Shown piece by piece: positions 34,215-42,559 of a DNA stretch of 64,000 bases. The stretch comes from Flavobacterium defluvii (GTDB lineage Bacteria; Bacteroidota; Bacteroidia; Flavobacteriales; Flavobacteriaceae). The position numbers were made by a program, and so were the translations under genes. Below the pieces are notes generated by a model, which was not told where the DNA came from, searched no databases, and saw nothing but the letters and a program-made list of their open reading frames with translations. Numbering within the stretch: the stretch's first letter is position 1; each line of letters opens with the position of its first letter. The stretch covers positions 1 through 64,000 of the forward strand of contig NZ_FQWC01000001.1 in the NCBI RefSeq assembly GCF_900129555.1, in the 5' to 3' direction.

Positions 34215-37200
34215 GTGTTTTTGCCAAAACTTCAGCCGGAAAAAGCAATCTCAATCCTCATAACAAAGGAAATGAGAAGGGATCTTTTTTTGGTGTTCAG
34301 GCAAAACTCAACATTGGCAAATCAAACGATAAATTTGAAGCAGAAGCTGATAGTGTGGCTGATAAAGTTATTTCAAATAAAAAAAACACAGCTCCTGAAG
34401 CATTTTTTACACCTTCGCCAGTTGTTCAAAGTAAAGCTTCTGCCGAGCTAAATTCGCAAAATAAAAATGGCGAAATTCAAAAGAAAAACGCTGTAGAAGG
34501 AATCTCTACAGTTGTTCAGCCAAAACTAAAAGTAGTTCATAATAAAGGAGCAAATTCGGATTCTTTTTTTCATGCTTCGCCAGTAATGCAGAACAAACGA
34601 ACTGCTGAAATTCAGAAAAAAGATAATCCGGAAAAAGAAGTTCAAAAAAAGCCAGAAATCAAAAAAGTTGTTCCGGTTGTTCAATTGAAATTAGAAAAAG
34701 AAGAATCTGTTCAAAGTAAAATTGAATCTCCTAAAACAAAAGATAAATCAAATGTTTCACAGCCTGTAATTCAACAGAAAAAAGAAGAGGATATTCAGAA
34801 AAAAAATGCAGTTGAGAAAGTAGAAACAACTCAAAATAAAACTGAATCTGTACAAACTGAAAAGCCAAAAACCAAAGAAAAAATTCTTCCTCCAAAACCA
34901 TTAATTCAAAAGAAAAAAGAAGAAGAAATTCAGGCTAAAGAAGAAGAGGAAATTCAGGCTAAAGAAGATGAAAAAGAACTCCAAATGAGTTCAGCTTCAG
35001 ATACACCTTCTGACACTTCAAACTTAGAAAGTACCTTAAACAGCAGTAAAGGCGGCGGAAGTCCATTATCCGGAAAAGTAAAAACCGAAATGGAATCCGG
35101 CATTGGTGCCGATTTCAGCAACGTACGCATCCACAATGATTCAAATGCAGTTAAAATGAATCAGCAATTGGGCGCTCAGGCTTTTGCAACCGGAAACAAT
35201 ATTTATTTTAACGAAGGAAAATACAATCCAAATTCGCAGGATGGCAAGCATTTATTGGCTCACGAATTAACACATACTGTACAGCAGGGAGCAGCTATTA
35301 GAAAAAAACCGGAACCAATCTCCCCTGCTCCGGAAATGATTCAGGGGTCGTTCCTCGATTTAGTTCCAAACTGGATAATCGATCGGGCACGACACATTCC
35401 CGGTTATACTCTTTTTACTGTTATTGTGGGTTACGATCCGTTACGTCAGGTTGATGTTGAACGAACTCCAATTAATCTTGTAGAAGGTTTAATGGGTCTT
35501 ATTCCATTCGGAACTGCCATTTTCGATAAGCTTCAGGAATATGGAATTCTACAGCAGGTTTTTGACTGGGTCGAAGGAAAACTTGGAGAACTAGGATTAA
35601 CTATTGACAGCATTTTGGATTTAGTTGAAGATGTTTGGCATCAATTATCTTTTCCTTACAGAGGCATCATAGATTTAATTACTGAAAAATTCAACGAATT
35701 AGTTAACAGAATTACCTCATTTGTAAGCGCAACTGTAGATCAGGTAATTACATGGATAAAAGAAGCTTTGATTGATGTTGCTGAACCTATTTTGGCAGAA
35801 AACAAAGCCTGGTCATTAATCAAAAAAATAATCAAATATGATCCGTTACGCGACGAAGAAGTTACAGCAACAACTGTAGAAATATTAGAAGATTTCTTAA
35901 TACTGATAGACAAGCAAACAGAATTGGAGCAAATGAAAGAAAAAGGAACGCTCCAGAAAACAGCCGACTGGCTTGATACTCAGGTTGGAACTTTCACTTC
36001 TTTATTAGGCGAACTCCGCGGACTTATAACGGCCGCCTGGGATGCGATTCAGCCGTCAAACTTAGTTAATATTGCTGACAATCTTTCTGCACTTGCTGCT
36101 CAAGCTGGAGGATTCCTGCAAAGAGTATGGGATTTTGCTTCGGGCGTAGCACTCAAAGTTTTAGAACTTGTTAAAGATTCGCTTTTAGCATGGCTTTCTT
36201 CTCAAGCCGCTACTGTTCGAGGTTATTCACTGATAAAAGTAATTATTGGCCGCGATCCTTTTACTAATGAAACGGTTGAGCGAACAATTCCTAATGTAAT
36301 CAGAGGATTTATGAGTTTAATGGATGGCGGGGAAGAACAATATGCTCAAATGGTAGAAACGGGTGCAATTGCTCGAATTACAGGTCAGATTGAAGCGGCT
36401 GTAGCCACTTTAAACATGACTCCACAGGCTATTATTCAGCTTTTTACTGATCTTTGGAACTCATTTACAATTGATGATCTTATTCATCCGCTTGATGCTT
36501 TTGTCCGAATTATCGAAAAATTCGGCGAACCAATTGGACGTCTTATTGCTTTTGTTGCAGAAATTATCCGAATCGTAATTGTCGCTATCCTCGAAATTAT
36601 GAATTTCCCTTTTGACTTAATCGGAAATATCATAACGAGAGCCATGCAGGCAATTGAAGATATTAAAAAAGATCCTATTGGTTTCCTTAAAAATATACTG
36701 CGTGCCATTAAACAAGGTTTCGTTCAGTTTTTTGACAACATTGTTACGCATTTAATTAGTGGTGTTACGGGCTGGTTAATGAGCGAATTGAGAGATGCCA
36801 ACCTTCCTGTATTGACCGATTTTTCTTTACGAGGCGTGATTTCGTGGGTACTTGAAGTTCTTGGAATTTCGATGGAGAAAATATGGGAAAAATTGGCTGC
36901 TCATCCAAGAATTGGTCCTGCACGCGTTGCCCGAATCCGCGGAATGATAAATACGCTAGAAGGAATCTGGACTTTTATAAAAGATGTTCAGGAACGTGGT
37001 ATGGCTGCTATTTGGGATAAAATTCAGGAACAGCTTAGCAATCTATGGAATACAGTTCTCGATGCTGTGAAAAACTTTATCATGGAACGCATCATTAACC
37101 GTATTACAGCGAGACTATTAAGCATGTTAGACCCAACAGGAATTATGGCTGTGATAAACGGCGCCATGGCGCTGTACAATGCTATTCAAAGTTTTATAAA

Positions 37201-38488
37201 ATACCTGCGTGAAATGCTCGAAGTTGTCAATTCGTTTGTTAACGGCGTGGCCGATATCGCAAAAGGAAATGTAACAACAGCCGCAAACTACCTCGAAAGA
37301 ACCATGGGCGAAGCCATGCCAATTGTAATTGGATTCCTTGCGAATCAGGTTGGTCTTTCAGGAATTGGAGCGAGAATTGGCGAAATGATTATTTCTGTTC
37401 AGCAAATGGTTGATGAGGCATTAACATGGTTAGTGAATCAGGCTGTAGACAGAGGAATGGCTTTATTGGACAGAGTGATGGGAAGAGGTGAACCTGAAGC
37501 GGCAACGCCTTCGGGACCAATAGCGGGAGCTCTAGCTGAAATTGATTCTGAAACTGAAAAAGAAAATGATGAGGGAGAAGTTACTGCTGAAGAAGCTCAA
37601 GCCATTAAAAATAAAGTCAATACAGATCAGTCATCTGTCATCAATATTTCTTCAGTAACTGATGGCGGAGAGACTTGGGATTATAATTATGTTCAATTAA
37701 TGGCTTATCAAAAACCTAAGAAGAAAAAAACAGAAATTAAACCTCCTGTATTGGATCAAGGAAGATCAAAGACAGTCGTCGTGGATCCGTTAACTAACCT
37801 TGCACCTCAAGGAGGCAGTACCGCAGGAGGAAGAGTTAACAGAAATGTTATTGCCGGTAATACTCACATTGACACTCATATTGCAAAAAATGCTGGGAAT
37901 CAATCAGAAGCAAAAGGAGTGCATATATTATCTGCGAGTTTATTTGGACCAGCAAGTAATTGGAATCTTGTTTTTGGATCTCAATCTTTAAATACAAACA
38001 TGGATAACGGACCAGAAACTATTGGCAAAAACAATAAAAATAAAACCTTAAAATATTCGATGACTGTAAATTATTATGAAAATACAAGGAATGATGCTGT
38101 GTTTTCATTACCATCACCAAGCCCAGCTCAACTTAGACTAGCTTTAGGTTTTTATATTGCGGAATCAATTACTGCAAAAGTTGATGAAGTAAACGGAACT
38201 ACAGTAACATCTCTATTTGATAATGATGTGCCTGGAAGTTTTCCTAATCTAGTATCAGTACCTGCTCTTGCACCGGAAGTTTTAATTGTAAATCTTCTCA
38301 ATGCAAATAAAATAGCCGGAACCATTACTATCGGAAGTGATGTATATACTAAAACAAGTTTTACTAATTTCTTACAAATTGCAAGTAGTTTGCAAAGAGA
38401 TAATACAACAATATCAAATGCTCTACAAACATTAAATGTTCCTGGGGGCGCAGTAACCAAACATGGAACTAATTATTACGTAAAATGA
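34211..38488 (+). CDS. eCIS cargo 3: giant DUF4157 protein with three internal repeats and distinct C-terminal domain
   Basis: A 1425-aa protein. N-terminus has 'FFGVQAKLNIGKSNDKFEAE'; residues ~60-290 are a K/E/Q-rich linker with many 'QKK' units; DUF4157 is at ~296-360. Three tandem ~135-aa repeats start near residues 393, 530 and 669, each opening with a Y/W-(S/T)-L-(I/F) helix and a D-P-(L/F) turn ('TVIVGYDPLRQVDVERT', 'KKIIKYDPLRDEEV', 'KVIIGRDPFTNETVERT'). A long amphipathic helical region follows to ~1090. The last ~300 residues differ in style and composition; 'AKGVHILSASLFGPASNW' with 'NTNMDNGPE' recalls H-N-type non-specific nucleases, but this is only a pattern match. The stop overlaps the next gene (ATGA). 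Confidence 0.8.
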   Translation: MSVFAKTSAGKSNLNPHNKGNEKGSFFGVQAKLNIGKSNDKFEAEADSVADKVISNKKNTAPEAFFTPSPVVQSKASAELNSQNKNGEIQKKNAVEGISTVVQPKLKVVHNKGANSDSFFHASPVMQNKRTAEIQKKDNPEKEVQKKPEIKKVVPVVQLKLEKEESVQSKIESPKTKDKSNVSQPVIQQKKEEDIQKKNAVEKVETTQNKTESVQTEKPKTKEKILPPKPLIQKKKEEEIQAKEEEEIQAKEDEKELQMSSASDTPSDTSNLESTLNSSKGGGSPLSGKVKTEMESGIGADFSNVRIHNDSNAVKMNQQLGAQAFATGNNIYFNEGKYNPNSQDGKHLLAHELTHTVQQGAAIRKKPEPISPAPEMIQGSFLDLVPNWIIDRARHIPGYTLFTVIVGYDPLRQVDVERTPINLVEGLMGLIPFGTAIFDKLQEYGILQQVFDWVEGKLGELGLTIDSILDLVEDVWHQLSFPYRGIIDLITEKFNELVNRITSFVSATVDQVITWIKEALIDVAEPILAENKAWSLIKKIIKYDPLRDEEVTATTVEILEDFLILIDKQTELEQMKEKGTLQKTADWLDTQVGTFTSLLGELRGLITAAWDAIQPSNLVNIADNLSALAAQAGGFLQRVWDFASGVALKVLELVKDSLLAWLSSQAATVRGYSLIKVIIGRDPFTNETVERTIPNVIRGFMSLMDGGEEQYAQMVETGAIARITGQIEAAVATLNMTPQAIIQLFTDLWNSFTIDDLIHPLDAFVRIIEKFGEPIGRLIAFVAEIIRIVIVAILEIMNFPFDLIGNIITRAMQAIEDIKKDPIGFLKNILRAIKQGFVQFFDNIVTHLISGVTGWLMSELRDANLPVLTDFSLRGVISWVLEVLGISMEKIWEKLAAHPRIGPARVARIRGMINTLEGIWTFIKDVQERGMAAIWDKIQEQLSNLWNTVLDAVKNFIMERIINRITARLLSMLDPTGIMAVINGAMALYNAIQSFIKYLREMLEVVNSFVNGVADIAKGNVTTAANYLERTMGEAMPIVIGFLANQVGLSGIGARIGEMIISVQQMVDEALTWLVNQAVDRGMALLDRVMGRGEPEAATPSGPIAGALAEIDSETEKENDEGEVTAEEAQAIKNKVNTDQSSVINISSVTDGGETWDYNYVQLMAYQKPKKKKTEIKPPVLDQGRSKTVVVDPLTNLAPQGGSTAGGRVNRNVIAGNTHIDTHIAKNAGNQSEAKGVHILSASLFGPASNWNLVFGSQSLNTNMDNGPETIGKNNKNKTLKYSMTVNYYENTRNDAVFSLPSPSPAQLRLALGFYIAESITAKVDEVNGTTVTSLFDNDVPGSFPNLVSVPALAPEVLIVNLLNANKIAGTITIGSDVYTKTSFTNFLQIASSLQRDNTTISNALQTLNVPGGAVTKHGTNYYVK

Positions 38489-39156
38489 AAAAAAAATATT
38501 CTAAAGAGGTAGAAGAATTATTCTCATACGGAGAAACAAATCTTACAATGAATTGGCCTAATTATGTCAAAGAATTAGGTTTAACAAAAGAACATGCAGA
38601 TGAATTAATTGACATTATAGACAATTCTGATCTTAGCCATGCAATCTCGGGTTTTACAGTAGAAGATTTTGCACCAAGACATGCTTGGAGAGCATTGAGC
38701 CAACTCAAAATTAAAAAAGCTGTAAAACCGCTTTTGGATGCTTTGACAAATAAAAAAAATGAAGAAGCATTTGATTATCAATATGAACTTCCAAAAGTAT
38801 TGGAATTAATTGGACCAGAAGTTATACCTGAATTAGAATTATTTCTCCAAAATGAAAAAAACGAATGGAATTTTAAAGTTATCATATTTAAGGTATTAAT
38901 TGAATTCGCTATTCAAAAACCAGCTTGCAGAGATTATGCAATGATAATGTTTAATGATTTGTTTATAAAATATCATAGTAATCGCATTTTTATCTCGCGA
39001 CTTCTAAATGAGATATTCAAAATTAATCCTATTGAATATGAATTAATAAAAGATATTGTCCTTAAAGACAAATATGATTTTTCAACTATAGATCAAGAAA
39101 AACTTATGCAGTTTATAAAAGAAACCAAATTATTTGATCAGAATAAAAACAAATAG
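38485..39156 (+). CDS. HEAT-like helical protein, candidate immunity protein for cargo 3
   Basis: A 223-aa soluble all-helical protein. 'APRHAWRALSQLKIKKAVKP' with 'LLDAL' and 'ELPKVLELIGPEVIPELELF' read as HEAT-like helix pairs, a fold used by several immunity proteins. It overlaps the end of cargo 3 by 4 bp (ATGA), so it is made together with it. No signal peptide. AT-rich, like the end of cargo 3. Immunity is inferred from coupling and fold. Confidence 0.6.
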   Translation: MKKKYSKEVEELFSYGETNLTMNWPNYVKELGLTKEHADELIDIIDNSDLSHAISGFTVEDFAPRHAWRALSQLKIKKAVKPLLDALTNKKNEEAFDYQYELPKVLELIGPEVIPELELFLQNEKNEWNFKVIIFKVLIEFAIQKPACRDYAMIMFNDLFIKYHSNRIFISRLLNEIFKINPIEYELIKDIVLKDKYDFSTIDQEKLMQFIKETKLFDQNKNK

Positions 39157-39188
39157 AAAAAGGAATTATTATACTTAATTTGATCACA

Positions 39189-40493
39189 ATGGAAACAATC
39201 TTCACATACCTAAAAAACCAATTCATATTTCAACTCGATACACTCTTTCAAGTTGAAAATCCGATGGAAAAACCTGTCTTAAATCAGCTTGATTCTAATG
39301 GTTTTATTGATGAATTTATTATCGAAAATAATCTCACTGAAACTGATATTCTCATTTTAGGATTAGCTCTGGTTCCACACATGAAGCCTGATTTTTTAAG
39401 CTCCATTATTGCCGAATATTTACCAAATGGCGGTGAATTACCTGAATTTGGCGGAATCAAAACAAAAAACCACCGCGGGATTTTACCAACGGGCGAAACA
39501 GCTCAGTTTTTAATTGCCGGAAATGATCTCGAGGAACGAATTTCGTTTTACAATTACCTGCATAACAGCTCTTTTCTCTATCAAAAAAGAATCATCAAAT
39601 TAGAATCTGTTCCAAATGGTGAACCTAAACTGAGTGGTTTATTGATATTAGAAGATGAATATATCGAGAAATTCATAACCGGAAAAATTCTGAAACCTCA
39701 GCTTAGCAGTAATTTCCCTGCCCAGTTAATCGAAACTCAATTAGACTGGGAAGATTTAGTTCTCAATTCTAATACTTTAAATCAGATTAAGGAAATAGAA
39801 ACCTGGCTTAAATTCAATGAAATTCTGCTTCATGAATGGAATATGAAAACCAAAATAAAACCGGGTTTTAGAGTAATGTTTTACGGCGCACCGGGAACGG
39901 GAAAAACGCTTACGGCTTCACTTTTAGGAAAATATACCCAAAGAGATGTCTACCGAATTGATTTATCGATGGTGATTTCGAAATACATTGGTGAAACCGA
40001 AAAAAATCTTTCTTCGCTTTTTGACAAAGCGGCAGACAAAGACTGGATTTTGTTTTTTGATGAAGCCGATGCTGTTTTCGGAAAAAGAACCAATGTTAGA
40101 GACGCTCACGATAAATATGCCAATCAGGAAGTTTCATATTTATTGCAGCGCATAGAAAATCATCCCGGATTGGTTATTCTGGCTTCTAATTTTAAAGCCA
40201 ATATTGACGCTGCTTTTACACGTAGATTTCAGTCAATAATTGAGTTTGAGGTGCCAACTTATAATGAACGTTTACAGCTTTGGAAAAATAATCTGCCGCA
40301 GGGAATTAAAATTGCCGAAGATGTAAACCTCAACGAACTCTCAAAAAAATATGATATTACAGGAGCTAATATTGTAAATATTATTCAATATGCCTGTTTG
40401 AGAACTTTAGAGGATAAAAACGAAAGTATTAATCTTAACCATCTACTTCAGGGAATTAAAAAGGAATATGCTAAAGAAGGGAAAATGATGTAA
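39189..40493 (+). CDS. eCIS AAA+ ATPase (Pvc15-like)
   Basis: I choose the ATG at 39189 (434 aa) rather than a TTG three codons earlier; an AGGA sits upstream at 39160-39163. The N-terminal ~200 residues are a helical domain found in eCIS ATPases; the C-terminal half is a classic AAA+ module: Walker A GAPGTGKT near residue 233, Walker B 'ILFFDEADAVFGKR' near 290, sensor region 'LVILASNFKANIDAAFTRRF' with the arginine finger, and a lid helix 'ITGANIVNIIQYACL'. The Pvc15 homologue is needed for assembly or cargo loading of PVC particles. It is the last gene of the operon and ends 3 bp from a convergent gene. Confidence 0.93.
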   Translation: METIFTYLKNQFIFQLDTLFQVENPMEKPVLNQLDSNGFIDEFIIENNLTETDILILGLALVPHMKPDFLSSIIAEYLPNGGELPEFGGIKTKNHRGILPTGETAQFLIAGNDLEERISFYNYLHNSSFLYQKRIIKLESVPNGEPKLSGLLILEDEYIEKFITGKILKPQLSSNFPAQLIETQLDWEDLVLNSNTLNQIKEIETWLKFNEILLHEWNMKTKIKPGFRVMFYGAPGTGKTLTASLLGKYTQRDVYRIDLSMVISKYIGETEKNLSSLFDKAADKDWILFFDEADAVFGKRTNVRDAHDKYANQEVSYLLQRIENHPGLVILASNFKANIDAAFTRRFQSIIEFEVPTYNERLQLWKNNLPQGIKIAEDVNLNELSKKYDITGANIVNIIQYACLRTLEDKNESINLNHLLQGIKKEYAKEGKMM

Positions 40494-40496
40494 ATA

Positions 40497-41192
40497 TTAT
40501 TCGATAGTACTATATTCTTTTGTATTTACAACTTTACCATTGACAATTTTTTCATAAATATTTTTATAATGTGCAACCGAATCGTTTTCACTAACATCTG
40601 ACTTGGTTATAATTTCAGAATATTTTATTGTCCCATTTTTATTAAAATAATGCTTCTTGATAATTTCATTATCCAGAGTAGATGAACTTGTCGAAAGTAT
40701 TCTATTCGCATTATCTATTCTTTCTATTACATTGTCGGACAGTTCTTCTGAAAATTCAAATGATTTTGTTTTTTTGTCAAACAAATATATATTCACCTTG
40801 TCTGTTGTGGCGTTACTCCCTTGGCTTGTGATCAAAAAATCTTTAAAGCCATCAAAATTTAAATCCTGAAAATGTTCGTTAAAATAATCTTCTGCATTAA
40901 AATCATTTCCCGATTTAAAATAATCAGAATAGCTTAATAAAATCCGCTGTGTTTTATAATCTCTTAATTCTATTGTTGTTGCTCCAGAAACAGAATCAAT
41001 TTGTTTCCAGTTACATTTTATATCATTGATGCTAAAAGGTTCACTTATTTTTACAGAAGTATCTATTTGGGTTTGGGAAAGTTCTTTAACTGAAACCTTA
41101 TCTTTGCGATCTTTTTTTAAAGAAACATTTTCTGCCGTATTTCTAGAGCTCATTAAAAGTAAAATAATAAATATCGAAATAAGATTTTTCAT
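40497..41192 (-). CDS. Exported protein, unknown (D-x-N-x-D-G-type strand motif)
   Basis: A 231-aa protein with a signal peptide (MKNLISIFIILLLMSSRNTA). The mature part includes 'FQDLNFDGFKDFLITSQGSN' and 'KVNIYLFDKKTKSFEFSEEL', a pattern seen in small exported Bacteroidota proteins with integrin/FG-GAP-like calcium loops. Convergent with the eCIS ATPase gene, with 3 bp between stops and no terminator in between. Role unknown; no evident tie to the eCIS. Confidence 0.75.
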   Translation of the reverse strand: MKNLISIFIILLLMSSRNTAENVSLKKDRKDKVSVKELSQTQIDTSVKISEPFSINDIKCNWKQIDSVSGATTIELRDYKTQRILLSYSDYFKSGNDFNAEDYFNEHFQDLNFDGFKDFLITSQGSNATTDKVNIYLFDKKTKSFEFSEELSDNVIERIDNANRILSTSSSTLDNEIIKKHYFNKNGTIKYSEIITKSDVSENDSVAHYKNIYEKIVNGKVVNTKEYSTIE

Positions 41193-41295
41193 TTTTAGAT
41201 GTTTTTAGAATTGAATCTAATAAATGATAAATCTAATTGATTTTTAAGTACAAATCTTCATTTTAAAATTATATCTGTTCTTATTTTTACTCAAA

Positions 41296-41480
41296 CTGGC
41301 ACGAGCAAGATGCTCGTGCTAGCGGGAGAATTGTATTTTCTAGTAAGCATTTCTTCAATTGCCTCTAGTTTTAACTAGAGGAATCTGGGAAAGTTCTAAA
41401 AAAGGCTTTAGCCAAATGCGCTTTTAGGCTAAAGCCATGTTGAATTAATTTGTGTCCCTCTAGTTAAAACTAGAGGCTAT
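41296..41480. repeat. Nested palindromic intergenic element
   Basis: Four hairpins are packed here: GCACGAGCA/TGCTCGTGC (41299-41319); a near-palindrome CCTCTAGTTTTAACTAGAGG (41362-41381); GGCTTTAGCC/GGCTAAAGCC (41404-41436); and CCTCTAGTTAAAACTAGAGG (41457-41476), the reverse complement of the second. The two outer 20-mers frame the inner hairpin symmetrically, so 41362-41476 is one inverted-repeat unit. Its right end supplies the last codons and TAG stop of the methyltransferase gene. Confidence 0.85.
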
Positions 41481-42426
41481 TAATATTCAATTGATCTGCA
41501 ATTGCTGCTACATGTTCTTCATCAGTTCCGCAGCAGCCGCCAAAAACATTTAAATGCGGAAAAGAATCTTTTAAATCCCGATACTCTTTTCCTAATTCAT
41601 TTGGAATTCCTCTGTCTAATTCGGTAGCTTCATCGAGCTCGGCGTGGCTTTTACACGAGGCATTGGCTCTGATTGCTCTTATACGTTTTACCCAATTTTC
41701 GTTTTGATTTTCTTTAAGTTCGTTTAAAAAATGAGTGGGATGCGCGCAATTTATCATATAATATATGGGCGCAATATTTACATTTTGATCTACTTTTTCG
41801 ATAGCTTCTTTTAAGCTCATGCCTGTTGGGAGTTTTCCATCGGTTTCGACCGTAAAAGAAATAACAACGGGTAGATTAAATATTTCAGCCGCTTTTACAA
41901 TTCCGATAGCCTCTTCGACATAATTCATCGTCATTGCCGAAACTAAATCAATTTTAGTGTGGCTTAAAGCTTCAATTTGTTTAGAATGATAAAGTTGTGC
42001 TTCTTCAGCATTCATACAATTTTCAGGAACATATCCATCGCCGCGCGGACCTATGCAGGCACTTATAAGAATCGATTCGATATCATTTTTAAATTCTGCT
42101 TTTAAATCGGTCAAAAGTGCGACTGCTTTTTTATTTATTTCAGCTAAGTCATTTTTAGAATAACCAATTTTTTCAATCCAATCCGGATTGGCGCGCCAAG
42201 TTGGAGCTTCTAAAATAAAATTGGTTTTGTACTTTTTGGCGATTTCTAAATATCGGATATAGTAATTTTTAATCGCATTATATCCTTCTTGATTCTTTAA
42301 TAAATCAAAAGCGGCAAAACAAGGAAGATCAAATCCTTCCAGAAAAACCAATGTTGTTTCGAGTCCGCCATCTGTTAAAAAAAGATCATTCGATTCATGG
42401 GGCAAAATAGTTCCGTTCTCTTTCAT
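41470..42426 (-). CDS. mmuM: Homocysteine S-methyltransferase family protein
   Basis: A 318-aa protein of the MmuM type, which methylates homocysteine to methionine with S-methylmethionine or S-adenosylmethionine as donor. Motifs: 'LTDGGLETTLVFLEG' at the N-terminus, 'NFILEAPTWRANPDW', the zinc site 'MINCAHPTHF' and the C-terminal 'NVFGGCCGTDEEHVAAIA'; the three Cys of these two motifs are the expected Zn ligands. The gene symbol is given on family similarity. Its 3' end runs into the palindromic element, so the last residues (NSL) are encoded by repeat sequence. Confidence 0.85.
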   Translation of the reverse strand: MKENGTILPHESNDLFLTDGGLETTLVFLEGFDLPCFAAFDLLKNQEGYNAIKNYYIRYLEIAKKYKTNFILEAPTWRANPDWIEKIGYSKNDLAEINKKAVALLTDLKAEFKNDIESILISACIGPRGDGYVPENCMNAEEAQLYHSKQIEALSHTKIDLVSAMTMNYVEEAIGIVKAAEIFNLPVVISFTVETDGKLPTGMSLKEAIEKVDQNVNIAPIYYMINCAHPTHFLNELKENQNENWVKRIRAIRANASCKSHAELDEATELDRGIPNELGKEYRDLKDSFPHLNVFGGCCGTDEEHVAAIADQLNINSL

Positions 42427-42505
42427 TTTCTTTTCACATTTAAAACATTAAACAACTAAAAATCAACTAAATACATATATAAAATTACAAAAAACACGTT
42501 CTAAA

Positions 42506-42546
42506 AAACAATAAAACCATTCAAATTGAATGGTTTTATTGTTTTT
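42506..42546. terminator. Bidirectional intrinsic terminator
   Basis: CAATAAAACCATTCAA (42509-42524) pairs with TTGAATGGTTTTATTG (42526-42541), with A- and T-rich flanks. It ends the flavin-oxidase transcript on the minus strand before the methyltransferase gene. Confidence 0.8.
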
Positions 42547-42559
42547 AGCTTTTCAGGTT

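Noticed and set aside
30890..35290. HELTH motifs in all three DUF4157 proteins as evidence for protease toxins
   Set aside because: The motif is a constant part of the DUF4157/eCIS core domain, so it says nothing about what each cargo does; the variable C-termini are the likely effectors.
11990..40493. Contractile prophage
   Set aside because: There are no capsid, portal, terminase, integrase or lysis genes. DUF4255, DUF5908, CIS tape measure, DUF4157 cargo and an AAA+ ATPase mark an eCIS.
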